Assembly (NCBI RefSeq): GCF_902388705.1
Contig: NZ_CABMQJ010000034.1
Span: forward strand, 1 to 25,746
DNA length: 25,746 nt
DNA from: an uncultured Alistipes sp.
Lineage (GTDB): Bacteria; Bacteroidota; Bacteroidia; Bacteroidales; Rikenellaceae
Reading direction: 5' to 3'
Shown: positions 9,422 through 16,277 of the stretch, one piece after another
Layout of the letters: every line of letters starts with the position of its first letter
Numbering within the stretch: position 1 is the first letter of the stretch
Translations under genes and position numbers: made by a program
The notes under the pieces: generated by a model
Seen by the model: only the letters and a program-made list of their open reading frames with translations
Database searches by the model: none
Told to the model about the DNA's origin: nothing

Positions 9422-10204
9422 TTATTTAGCGGGTTTCGCGGATTTGTTGATGATGGGGGTGTGGGTGAGCACCTCGAGCCGCAGCAGGGCGTTGTTGAGG
9501 TTGCTGCGCACCTGTTCGTACTCGCGGATGGCCACGTTCTCGATGCTCTTCTGGCGGCTCAGGGCCTGTGCGTCGAGTTTGCCGTTGATGAAATCGGCCT
9601 CGGACATGCGGTACTGGGCCTGTGCGGCGATCATGGCCTCGGCGGCGCTCCGCAGAATCGAGAGCTGCTGGACAGCCGAGGTGTACGAGTCGATGATTTT
9701 CAGGCGCAGGTCGTCGTACCAGCGGTCCATGTCGTACTGCGTGTTTTCGATGCGCTTCTTCTGCTGCTTGATTTTGTTGCGGCGGTTGAACAGCTCGTCG
9801 ATGGGAATCGAGAACGAAGCCCCGACGTTCCACCAGCTCTGGTCACGCCCGGTCGTGGTGGTCGTCCAGACCGGGATGCTGCTGTCCTGGTAGTTCTGGT
9901 TGTAGATGTCCGACGAACCGTAGTTGTAGTTGGCGTTGAGTTTGAAATAGTGCATCCAGTTGCGGCGCACGGTTTTCAGCTCGCGCTCCTCGATTTCGCG
10001 GTTCGATTCGTAATAGCCTACCTGCGGGGCGTGCCGCGCATTCTCCATCAGCGTGTGGAGCGGGGGCAGCTGGAGGTTTATGTAGTCCTCCGGTGCGAGC
10101 TGCTGCAGGTCGCTGTACTCGAATTCGGGCGCCGTGGGTTCGGTTTGTGCCGCTGCGGCGGCAGCGATCAGCAGCGCCCAGAGTGTTATGACGACTTTTT
10201 TCAT
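9422..10204 (-). CDS. Half-length TolC-like outer-membrane factor
   Basis: A 260-residue protein with a signal peptide cleaved near AAAAAQ (about residue 20). The body has TolC-family features: a strand-rich segment (HYFKLNANYNYG), a second strand near WWNVGASFSIPIDELFNRRNK, and a long helical region (QQKKRIENTQYD through VAIREYEQVRSNLNNALLRLEVL) ending soon after. Ordinary TolC proteins have two such halves and about 420-480 residues; only one is present here. Located 9 bp upstream of the PCP gene and 13 bp after the sugar transferase, it may form the outer-membrane or periplasmic part of the polysaccharide exporter. Family assignment is from motifs and secondary-structure pattern; oligomeric state is unknown. 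Confidence 0.75.
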   Translation of the reverse strand: MKKVVITLWALLIAAAAAAQTEPTAPEFEYSDLQQLAPEDYINLQLPPLHTLMENARHAPQVGYYESNREIEERELKTVRRNWMHYFKLNANYNYGSSDIYNQNYQDSSIPVWTTTTTGRDQSWWNVGASFSIPIDELFNRRNKIKQQKKRIENTQYDMDRWYDDLRLKIIDSYTSAVQQLSILRSAAEAMIAAQAQYRMSEADFINGKLDAQALSRQKSIENVAIREYEQVRSNLNNALLRLEVLTHTPIINKSAKPAK

Positions 10205-10217
10205 CTGTCGTTGTGTT

Positions 10218-11396
10218 TTATACGTTTTCCTTTTGTATGAACGCCGTGAATGTGCGCAGGATGATTTTCAGGTCGAACCACGGCGACATTTTGCGGGCAT
10301 ACTCGATGTCGAGCTGCTTGCGCTGTTCGGGCGAGAGTTTGCCCGCCTGTCCGCGTTTCTCGACCTGCCAGAGGCCCGTGAGCCCCGAGGGGCACATGAA
10401 GCGTTCGATATATTCGTCGCTGGTCAGGCGTTCGGCTTCGTAGAGGGGCAGCGGGCGGTTGCCGACGACCGACATGTCGCCCCGCAGGATGTTGAAAAGC
10501 TGCGGCAGCTCGTCGATGCTGTATTTGCGCAGGATGCGTCCCAGCCGCGTGATGCGCGGGTCGTTCTCGATTTTCACGAACGCATTCTCCTGTTCGGTTT
10601 CCAGTTGTTGGTGGTGCGCCTCTTCGGGAATTGCGAAATCGTCCGCATAAAGCATTCCGTTTCCAGTGTCGGCCAGCAGTTTGCCGATGTCCGCTTCGTC
10701 GAAGGTCATCTTCGCCGAATCGTCCGGTGCGGTTTGGGCGGCGTACTGGTTCAGGTCGCGGAACTCCTTGAGCCGCCGGTCGGCGTCGGTGCGCATCGAA
10801 CGGAATTTCAGGAAATCGAAGATGCGGTAGTTGCTGCCCACGCGTTTGGACTTGTAGACGACCGGCCCCGGGCTGTCGAACTTGATTGCCGCGGCGACGG
10901 CAAGCAGCAGGGGCGAGAGCAGGACGATGGCCGAAAGCGAGGCCAGGATGTCGAACGACCGTTTCCACAGCGGCATCCGGAACAGCCTCACTTCGCTGCT
11001 GTCGCCCGTGACGGCTTTGTGCACGAACGTGTAGTCGGTCATGAATTGCAGCGTGCGGAGGAAATCCTCGCGCGAAACGTTTCCCGGCAGGGCGCTGTTG
11101 ACGCCGGCCCGGAGGTATTCGTGCCGCTGCTGCTGGGTCATCCCGTCCGACGTGATCAGGACGATGCCGCCTCCCGGCAGCCAGGAGCGCAGGAAGCGGA
11201 TGTCGCGCAGGTCGGCATCCGTGTCGTGTTGCTCGTAGAGGATAAAGGCGTGACCCCCTTTGCCTCCTTTGGCGGGTGCGAGCAGACGCATGGCGGAACC
11301 GATGTCCCCCACGATGCTCATCTGTCCTTCGGTCAGTTCCGAAAAACGGGCCGTGTGGTTGCCTTTGCCCCTGATGTAGATGACGGGATATTTCAA
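10218..11396 (-). CDS. Initiating phosphoglycosyl transferase with pseudo-receiver N-terminal domain
   Basis: A 392-residue sugar transferase of the WbaP/WcaJ C-terminal type (monotopic PGT). The catalytic part has a hydrophobic re-entrant helix (about 147-172), KRVGSNYRIFDFLKFRSM (184-201), NDPRITRLGRILRKYSIDEL (278-297, with the catalytic Asp295-Glu296 pair) and GDMSVVGNRPLP (306-317). It would move sugar-1-phosphate from a UDP-sugar to undecaprenyl phosphate, the first step of glycan assembly. A stretch of about 75 residues separates KFRSM from NDPRIT, longer than usual. Residues 1-125 look like a receiver fold (IVLITSDGMT, then AGVNSALPGNVSREDFLRTL) but lack the phosphoacceptor Asp and the conserved Lys. 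The start is TTG at 11396, overlapping the TGA of the response regulator (TTGA). Confidence 0.9.
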   Translation of the reverse strand: MKYPVIYIRGKGNHTARFSELTEGQMSIVGDIGSAMRLLAPAKGGKGGHAFILYEQHDTDADLRDIRFLRSWLPGGGIVLITSDGMTQQQRHEYLRAGVNSALPGNVSREDFLRTLQFMTDYTFVHKAVTGDSSEVRLFRMPLWKRSFDILASLSAIVLLSPLLLAVAAAIKFDSPGPVVYKSKRVGSNYRIFDFLKFRSMRTDADRRLKEFRDLNQYAAQTAPDDSAKMTFDEADIGKLLADTGNGMLYADDFAIPEEAHHQQLETEQENAFVKIENDPRITRLGRILRKYSIDELPQLFNILRGDMSVVGNRPLPLYEAERLTSDEYIERFMCPSGLTGLWQVEKRGQAGKLSPEQRKQLDIEYARKMSPWFDLKIILRTFTAFIQKENV

Positions 11397-11761
11397 TCCA
11401 AAATCTTTTTAATGCGTATTTTGAGCTCCTGCGGGTTGAACGGTTTGACGATATAGTCTTCCGCCCCCTGTTCCAGCAGGCGGATGCGTTCCGAGGTGCT
11501 GTCCTCGCTCGAGAGCATCACGACCGGGATGTCCCTGAACAGTTCGTTGAGTTTGAGGTATTCGAGGAATTCGTCGCCGCGCATTTCGGGCATGCGGATA
11601 TCCGAGATAATCAAGTCGGGCATGTTTCCCTTGTGCAGCCATTCGATGGCCTGCAGCGGATTCTGCACATAATAACAATCGTAATCCGCATGGAGGTATG
11701 CGAAGAGGATTTTGGCAATCTGTTCCTTGTCGTCTACGATCAGTACTTTTTTCTTGTTCAT
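11393..11761 (-). CDS. Single-domain response regulator (CheY-like)
   Basis: A 122-residue receiver domain with no output domain. The acidic pair is Asp10-Asp11 (VLIVDDKEQ), the phosphoacceptor is Asp54 (LIISDIRMPEM), the switch residue is Ser84 (VVMLSSED) and the conserved Lys is Lys106 (DYIVKPFNP). All key residues are present, so it should be phosphorylated by a histidine kinase, plausibly the one encoded divergently at 12523-14490. The ATG at 11761 was preferred to one 16 codons upstream because MNKKKVLIVDD is the normal start of the fold. It is the first gene of the polysaccharide operon and overlaps the sugar transferase by 4 bases, which suggests it acts on that enzyme or another component by direct contact. 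Confidence 0.93.
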   Translation of the reverse strand: MNKKKVLIVDDKEQIAKILFAYLHADYDCYYVQNPLQAIEWLHKGNMPDLIISDIRMPEMRGDEFLEYLKLNELFRDIPVVMLSSEDSTSERIRLLEQGAEDYIVKPFNPQELKIRIKKILD

Positions 11762-12118
11762 GTTCTGCGGTTCATTGTCGTCGGACTCTCTGCAACGAAG
11801 GGGCGGCATCGCTGCACATGGCCGGTGCAGGGTCGGCGACTTCGCACTTCCCGGGGTGTAAGTACCGGAAAATCGTAGTAAATATAAACATTATTCGCAA
11901 AGAGTCACTTTCCCGGCTGCAAATATCGGTAAAAAAAATGATAAAATAAACTTTTAAGGCGATTTATGAATCAAAAACGCCCGGTTTTACCGGCCCGTTG
12001 CCGCGCCCGTTGTTAATTTTTTTGCGTAAGACTGTATTATTAATCAAAAAAATGGTATTTTTGTGCAATTGTCCGGTCTATATTGCGGGCCGGGCGGTTT
12101 TGTTAAACCGAAAAAGCG
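11762..12118. other. Divergent intergenic control region
   Basis: 357 bp between the leftward operon and the rightward response-regulator/kinase pair. The central part (about 11875-12065) is AT-rich, against GC-rich genes on both sides. One -7 box is clear on plus (12056-12063). No convincing TAnnTTTG was found on minus, so the operon promoter is unresolved. A small hairpin (CCGGTTTTACCGG) lies near 11980-11995. No coding sequence is supported. Confidence 0.6.
12056..12063 (+). promoter_or_regulatory. -7 box (TATTTTTG) for the response-regulator/kinase pair
   Basis: An exact TAnnTTTG match in AT-rich DNA, 55 bases before the ATG at 12119. No TTTG stands at the usual 19-21 bp upstream (the nearest, 12021-12024, is 31 bp away), so the -33 element is weak or absent and an activator may be needed. 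Confidence 0.5.
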
Positions 12119-12526
12119 ATGGAGTGTGACAAAAGCGTAGATTCCGACGGCAGCCGTCCCCGGTTACTTGTGGCGGAGGACAACCCGAGCAATTTCAAGC
12201 TTGTCGAGGTGCTGTTGCGTCGCGATTACGATTTGTCGCATGCATGGGACGGCAGGGAGGCCGTCGATTTGTTTACGGCGGAAAACCCCGACCTGGTGCT
12301 GATGGACATCAGCATGCCCGTGATGGACGGTTACCAAGCGCTCCGGCTCATCCGGGAGATGTCGGCCGGCGTCCCCGTCATCGCACTGACGGCTTATGCA
12401 TTCGAAACCGACCGACAGCGTATGTTCCAGGCCGGCTTCGACGAATGTCTCGCCAAACCGCTGCGTGCTTCCGAACTCCGGGAGTGCATTGCCTCGCTGC
12501 TTTCGCAGAAAAGGAGAACACTATGA
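12119..12526 (+). CDS. Stand-alone receiver protein of hybrid-kinase type
   Basis: A 135-residue receiver. It has Glu20-Asp21 in LLVAEDNPSNFKLVEVLL, the phosphoacceptor Asp63 in LVLMDISMPVMDGYQAL, Thr91 in VIALTAYAF and Lys113 in ECLAKPL. The AEDNxxN and ALTAYA wording is typical of receivers fused to the C-terminus of hybrid kinases, here encoded separately and upstream. No output domain is present. The TGA overlaps the kinase ATG by 4 bases (ATGA), so the two are made together and very likely form a cognate pair. The first 14 residues are an acidic, disordered-looking leader. Confidence 0.92.
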   Translation: MECDKSVDSDGSRPRLLVAEDNPSNFKLVEVLLRRDYDLSHAWDGREAVDLFTAENPDLVLMDISMPVMDGYQALRLIREMSAGVPVIALTAYAFETDRQRMFQAGFDECLAKPLRASELRECIASLLSQKRRTL

Positions 12527-14490
12527 CCAGAAACATAGCTATAAAATGTGGGGTGCTGCTGCTCATCGGCTGCTGCATCCTGTTCCCGATGTCGCTTCGC
12601 GCCCAGGAGAATGCTCCGGAGCGGGAGAGCATCCTGGTTATTTCATCGTACAACCCCGACACGCGCCGCATGTCGAGTTTCATTACCGAATTCGAGCGCA
12701 AGGTGGTGGCGTCGGGCGTGCCGTGCGATATTTACGTCGAAACGCTCGAATGCAAGAGCATCAACGACGCGCCGATCTGGATTTCGCAGACCGACAACAT
12801 GATAACCCGTTACGAAAACCGGGGCGGCCTGCGTGCCATCGTCCTGCTGGGGCAGGAGGCCTGGGCGTCGTTCGTTTCGCTGGGGCGCATTCCCGAGAAC
12901 GTGATGTGCTTCAGCTGCTTCGTCAGCTCCAACGGCGTTGTGCTGCCGCCGCCCGCCGACAGCACCGGCGCGTGGATGCCCCCTGCCGTCAATTACATGG
13001 AGATGGCCGACAGCCTGCGGAACGTGGGCGGCCTGCTCAACAAATACGATGTCCGCCGCAATATCGAACTGATTCGCTCGCTCTATCCCGAAGTCGAAAA
13101 TATCGCGTTCATTTCGGACAACACCTACGGGGGCATCTCGCTGCAGGCCCTCGTGCGCGAGGAGATGAAGAACTACCCCGACCTGAAACTGGTGCTGGTG
13201 GACGGCCGCGACGGCGATGAAGCCGCGCACCAGGCCTATGCCTCGCTTCCGCTCCGCTCGGCGGCGATACTGGGCACGTGGCGCGTAGGCAGCGACGGGG
13301 AGTACCTCATGCAGCGTTCGCTCAACGATTTGGTGCAGCTCAACCCGCGCATTCCCGTCTTTTCGATTACGGGTACGGGGATTGGCGACGTGGCCGTGGG
13401 CGGCTATATCCCCGACTACGAGAACGGCGCCGCGGCAATCGCCCCGCAGATAAAGGAGTACTACGCTACGGGCAAGATGGATGCGACCCACTTTCATCTC
13501 ACGGGGAGCGAGTACCGATTCGACTCGCGCAAGCTCAAGGAGTTGAAGATTGCCGAATACGCCCTGCCCAAGGGAAGCATCGTCGAGGATACGGTGGCGG
13601 CCAAACTTTCGAAATACTCGCACTACATCGAACAGCTCGTGGCGGGTATCGTGCTGCTGGTGCTGCTGCTGATTTTCGTCGCCTGGCTGTTCCTGCGTAC
13701 GCGGCGCCTGAAACGCACGCTCGAGGAGCGCGAAGGCCAGCTGGTCGTGGCGCGCGAGAAAGCCGAGGAGTCCGACATGCTCAAGTCGGCGTTCCTGGCC
13801 AACATGAGCCACGAAATCCGCACGCCGCTCAACGCCATCGTCGGTTTCTCGTCGCTGATGCAGGGCGAGGAACTCTCGCAGGAGGAGCGCGCCGAATACT
13901 GCGCCATCGTGGTCAACAACTCCGAGATGCTGCTCACGCTGCTCAACGACATCCTCGATATTTCGTCGCTCGAGTGCGGCAAAATCAAGTTCAACTACTC
14001 GTCGGAGGAGATTGTACAGATTTGCCAGCATATCCTGATGACCACCGCGCATACGCGCCAGGAGGGTGTCGAGGGACGACTCGAGTGCGCCGTTGGCTCC
14101 TACATGCTGGTGACCGACGTTCACCGCCTGTCGCAGATTCTGATCAACCTGCTGACCAATGCGAGCAAATTCACCTCCGAGGGCAGCATTACGCTCGGCG
14201 TGGAGATCGACGAGGAGCACGGCGAGGTGCTCTTCTCGGTGACCGATACGGGCCCCGGCATTCCGCTCGACAAGCAGGAGATGGTCTTCAACCGCTTCGA
14301 GAAACTCGACGGAAACAAGAAGAAAGGCACGGGCCTCGGGCTGGCTATCTGCCGCCAGATCGCCATGATTTTCGGCGGGCGCATCTGGGTCGACCCGACC
14401 TATACGGGAGGCGCGCGCTTTATCTTCGCCCATCCCATCGGTATCCGGTTCCCCGGCGATGGAGAGAACCGTGAGGGGGGGGGGATTTGA
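12523..14490 (+). CDS. Membrane sensor histidine kinase with periplasmic binding-protein-like sensor
   Basis: A 655-residue kinase. A signal peptide ends near SLRAQ (27-28). The large periplasmic part (about 35-365) resembles ABC-transporter substrate-binding proteins (ILVISSYNPDTRR, NIAFISDNTYGG, GGYIPDYENGAAAIAPQIKE). One membrane helix spans about 371-391. A linker coiled coil leads to HisKA with ANMSHEIRTPLNAIVGFSSL (phosphorylated His430). HATPase_c follows with N-box NLLTNASKF (Asn546), G1 DTGPGIP (575-581) and G2 GTGLGLAI (602-609). There is no fused receiver; the partner receiver is the overlapping upstream gene. AGGAG stands 8 bases before the ATG. The last codons are GAG, three GGG, ATT, TGA, formed by a G10 run. 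The ligand is unknown; small-molecule binding is inferred from the fold. Confidence 0.93.
   Translation: MTRNIAIKCGVLLLIGCCILFPMSLRAQENAPERESILVISSYNPDTRRMSSFITEFERKVVASGVPCDIYVETLECKSINDAPIWISQTDNMITRYENRGGLRAIVLLGQEAWASFVSLGRIPENVMCFSCFVSSNGVVLPPPADSTGAWMPPAVNYMEMADSLRNVGGLLNKYDVRRNIELIRSLYPEVENIAFISDNTYGGISLQALVREEMKNYPDLKLVLVDGRDGDEAAHQAYASLPLRSAAILGTWRVGSDGEYLMQRSLNDLVQLNPRIPVFSITGTGIGDVAVGGYIPDYENGAAAIAPQIKEYYATGKMDATHFHLTGSEYRFDSRKLKELKIAEYALPKGSIVEDTVAAKLSKYSHYIEQLVAGIVLLVLLLIFVAWLFLRTRRLKRTLEEREGQLVVAREKAEESDMLKSAFLANMSHEIRTPLNAIVGFSSLMQGEELSQEERAEYCAIVVNNSEMLLTLLNDILDISSLECGKIKFNYSSEEIVQICQHILMTTAHTRQEGVEGRLECAVGSYMLVTDVHRLSQILINLLTNASKFTSEGSITLGVEIDEEHGEVLFSVTDTGPGIPLDKQEMVFNRFEKLDGNKKKGTGLGLAICRQIAMIFGGRIWVDPTYTGGARFIFAHPIGIRFPGDGENREGGGI
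14475..14484 (+). repeat. G10 run at the 3' end of the kinase gene
   Basis: Ten G within the last codons of the histidine kinase. With ten, the protein ends EGGGI. Loss of one G extends it by about 21 residues and gain of one by about 13, both from the downstream sequence. The catalytic domains are not affected. Confidence 0.9.
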
Positions 14491-14598
14491 GCCTTCCGGA
14501 CATGCAAAGACTCTCCATATAGCCGAGGACGGCAGCCTTCGCAGATAGCCTCCGAAACGGGCGCAGAGCCCTTTTTTGGATGGAATCCGCACCGTTTG

Positions 14599-14626
14599 AA
14601 AAGACCCCTTGCCGGGTCTTTTTTTT
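14599..14626 (+). terminator. Intrinsic terminator after the kinase gene
   Basis: Stem AAGACCC (14601-14607) and GGGTCTT (14614-14620) with loop CTTGCC, preceded by two more A that can extend the stem and followed by a run of eight T in total. It lies 109 bases after the kinase stop. Confidence 0.8.
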
Positions 14627-14855
14627 GCTGCGGCCTACCGGGAAGCGGGGCTGCGGGAGTTCCGGCCCGCCGGGCATCCGGAACAGCCGGGAAGCAGGGG
14701 CGGGAATTTGGCTGTACCGCATCTTACCGTGCCGGGAGGTTCTTTTGCCGGTAGCGGGCTTCCGGGCCGCTCCGTTTCCGGGCCGCGCAGTTACCTCCGT
14801 CTGTCCTCTCCTTTTACCGCCCGGGGAACGGATACTGCCGTATCCGGGGCGGTAT

Positions 14856-14894
14856 TGTGGAATTATTCCACACCCGTTGTGGAAATATTCCACA
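14856..14894 (+). promoter_or_regulatory. Two tandem 17-bp palindromic operator candidates
   Basis: Site 1 (14856-14872) is TGTGGAATTATTCCACA, a perfect 8-bp inverted repeat around one base. Site 2 (14878-14894) is TGTGGAAATATTCCACA, with 7-bp arms around three bases. The centres are 22 bp apart, about two helical turns, so two dimers could bind the same face of the DNA. They lie just upstream of the -7 box of the RND operon, where a regulator would act. The binding protein is not encoded beside them and was not identified. Confidence 0.7.
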
Positions 14895-14904
14895 GATTTT
14901 TATC

Positions 14905-14912
14905 TATATTTG
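14905..14912 (+). promoter_or_regulatory. -7 box (TATATTTG) of the RND efflux operon
   Basis: An exact TAnnTTTG match 10 bases downstream of the second palindrome and 111 bases before the adaptor ATG. The usual -33 position falls inside the second palindrome and has no TTTG, so the palindrome-binding protein probably competes with or helps RNA polymerase. Confidence 0.55.
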
Positions 14913-15023
14913 GCCCGAATTTGGTCGGTATTTTGCTGTTAATAAATGTTTTAATGGGAATATCGCCGTCTTGGCGCAAGGTTTGAACCCCTTGTCGATG
15001 CCCTCAACCATTATTCGTGCTTT

Positions 15024-16274
15024 ATGAAATTTGATAAGTTGAAACCGAATTTGCAGGACCTGAATCTGGACAGCGTGAAGAAAGCGGCTGTCCGGGCTTC
15101 GCATGTCCGCCTGAAATTGAGCCGCCGGCAGTGGGTTGCCGTCGCTGTCGTCGCTGTTGCGGTGGCGGTATTGCTTGCCGTGCTGCTGCGTCCGCGTCCG
15201 GCTGCCGTGGTACTGCCCGTCGTCGCGGTGGAACCCGTCGTGACCGAAGACGTCAACATCTACGGCGATTACGTGGGCCGCATCCGCGCCCAGCAGTTCG
15301 TCGAAATCCGCGCCCGCGTGGAGGGGTATCTCGAAAAGATGCTCTTCGCCGAGGGTACCTATATCAAGAAAGGCCAGACGCTTTTCGTAATCGACCCCCG
15401 TGTCTACCGCGCCCGCGTCGATAAGGCCAAGGCGCAGCTGAACAAGGCGCGCGCCCAGGCCCTGAAAGCCAAGCGCGACCTCGACCGCATACGCCCGCTC
15501 TATGAACAGAGCGCGGCCAGTCAGCTCGAGCTCGACAATGCCGTCGCTTCGTACGAAAGCGCCGCGGCCGATGTCGCGGTAGGCGAGGCCGACCTGACGC
15601 AGGCGCAGATGACGCTGGGCTATACGAGCGTGCAGTCGCCCATCGCGGGGTATATCTCCGAGCGCAACGCCGACATCGGCACGCTGGTCGGGCCGGGCGG
15701 CAAATCGCTGCTCGCCACGGTCGTCAAGAGCGATACCGTGCGGGTCGATTTCAGCATGACCGCCCTCGACTACCTGCGCAGCAAGGCCCGCAACGTCAAC
15801 CTCGGGCACCGCGACTCGACCCGCAAGTGGGATCCCTACATCACCGTCACGCTGGCCGACGGCTCCGAGTATCCCTACCGCGGACTGGTCGATTTCGCCG
15901 ATCCGCAGGTGGACCCGCAGACGGGTACCTTCTCCGTGCGCGCCGAGATGGCCAACCCCGACCACATCCTGCTGCCGGGGCAGTTCACCAAGGTGCGGCT
16001 GCTGCTCGACGTGCGTGAGGACGCCGTCGTGGTTCCCGCGAAAGCCGTCGAAATCGAGAAGGGCGGCGCCTATATTTACGTGGTGCGTCCCGACAGCATC
16101 GTCGAGAAGCGTTTCGTGGAAACCGGCCCCGAACTCGGCCGGAACATCGTCGTCGAGCGCGGTCTGGCGCAGGGCGAGGATATCGTCGTCGAGGGATACC
16201 ACAAACTCCGGCACGGCATGAAAGTCGAACCCGTCGCCCCGCGCCGCGAGCAGGAGAACGAAAAAGAGCAGTAG
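15024..16274 (+). CDS. RND efflux periplasmic adaptor (AcrA/MexA-type membrane fusion protein)
   Basis: A 416-residue adaptor. A hydrophobic helix at about 37-55 is followed by the first barrel/lipoyl half (GRIRAQQFVEIRARVEGYLE and KKGQTLFVIDPRVYRA), a helical hairpin (about 130-200), the second lipoyl half (TLGYTSVQSPIAGYISERNADIG, quoted as TLGYTSVQSPIAGYI here) and the beta-barrel and membrane-proximal domains (GQFTKVRLLLDV, VVVPAKAVEIE). It links pump and outer-membrane channel in the periplasm. Unlike most AcrA proteins it has a 36-residue, Lys-rich, helical leader before the hydrophobic segment and no lipobox Cys, so it is probably held by an uncleaved N-terminal helix. The pump gene starts 3 bp after its stop. 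Confidence 0.95.
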   Translation: MKFDKLKPNLQDLNLDSVKKAAVRASHVRLKLSRRQWVAVAVVAVAVAVLLAVLLRPRPAAVVLPVVAVEPVVTEDVNIYGDYVGRIRAQQFVEIRARVEGYLEKMLFAEGTYIKKGQTLFVIDPRVYRARVDKAKAQLNKARAQALKAKRDLDRIRPLYEQSAASQLELDNAVASYESAAADVAVGEADLTQAQMTLGYTSVQSPIAGYISERNADIGTLVGPGGKSLLATVVKSDTVRVDFSMTALDYLRSKARNVNLGHRDSTRKWDPYITVTLADGSEYPYRGLVDFADPQVDPQTGTFSVRAEMANPDHILLPGQFTKVRLLLDVREDAVVVPAKAVEIEKGGAYIYVVRPDSIVEKRFVETGPELGRNIVVERGLAQGEDIVVEGYHKLRHGMKVEPVAPRREQENEKEQ

Positions 16275-16277
16275 CCT

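Larger units (their letters stand above)
14491..15023. other. Long spacer between kinase gene and efflux operon
   Basis: 533 bp. It holds the kinase terminator (14599-14626), a very GC-rich stretch (about 14630-14850) containing two similar CCGGGAAGCRGGG-type words near 14638 and 14690, then an abrupt AT-rich control region with two tandem palindromes (14856-14894) and a -7 box (14905-14912). The remaining leader of about 110 bases before the ATG at 15024 shows no recognised riboswitch. The short open frames here lack family resemblance and are not called. Confidence 0.65.

Noticed and set aside
7196..10240. A 1014-codon open frame on plus, antisense to the PCP and TolC-like genes
   Set aside because: It is an antisense shadow created by high GC codon bias; the minus strand encodes clear PCP and TolC-like proteins, and the plus frame has no family motif or start signal.
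14856..14894. The tandem palindromes read as a terminator or attenuator
   Set aside because: Each stem is short and AT-rich at its centre, without a T tract directly after, and they lie upstream of the -7 box, so an operator role fits better.
14580..14986. Short plus-strand open frames in the kinase to efflux spacer
   Set aside because: They run over the terminator, the palindromes and the promoter; no motif is recognisable.
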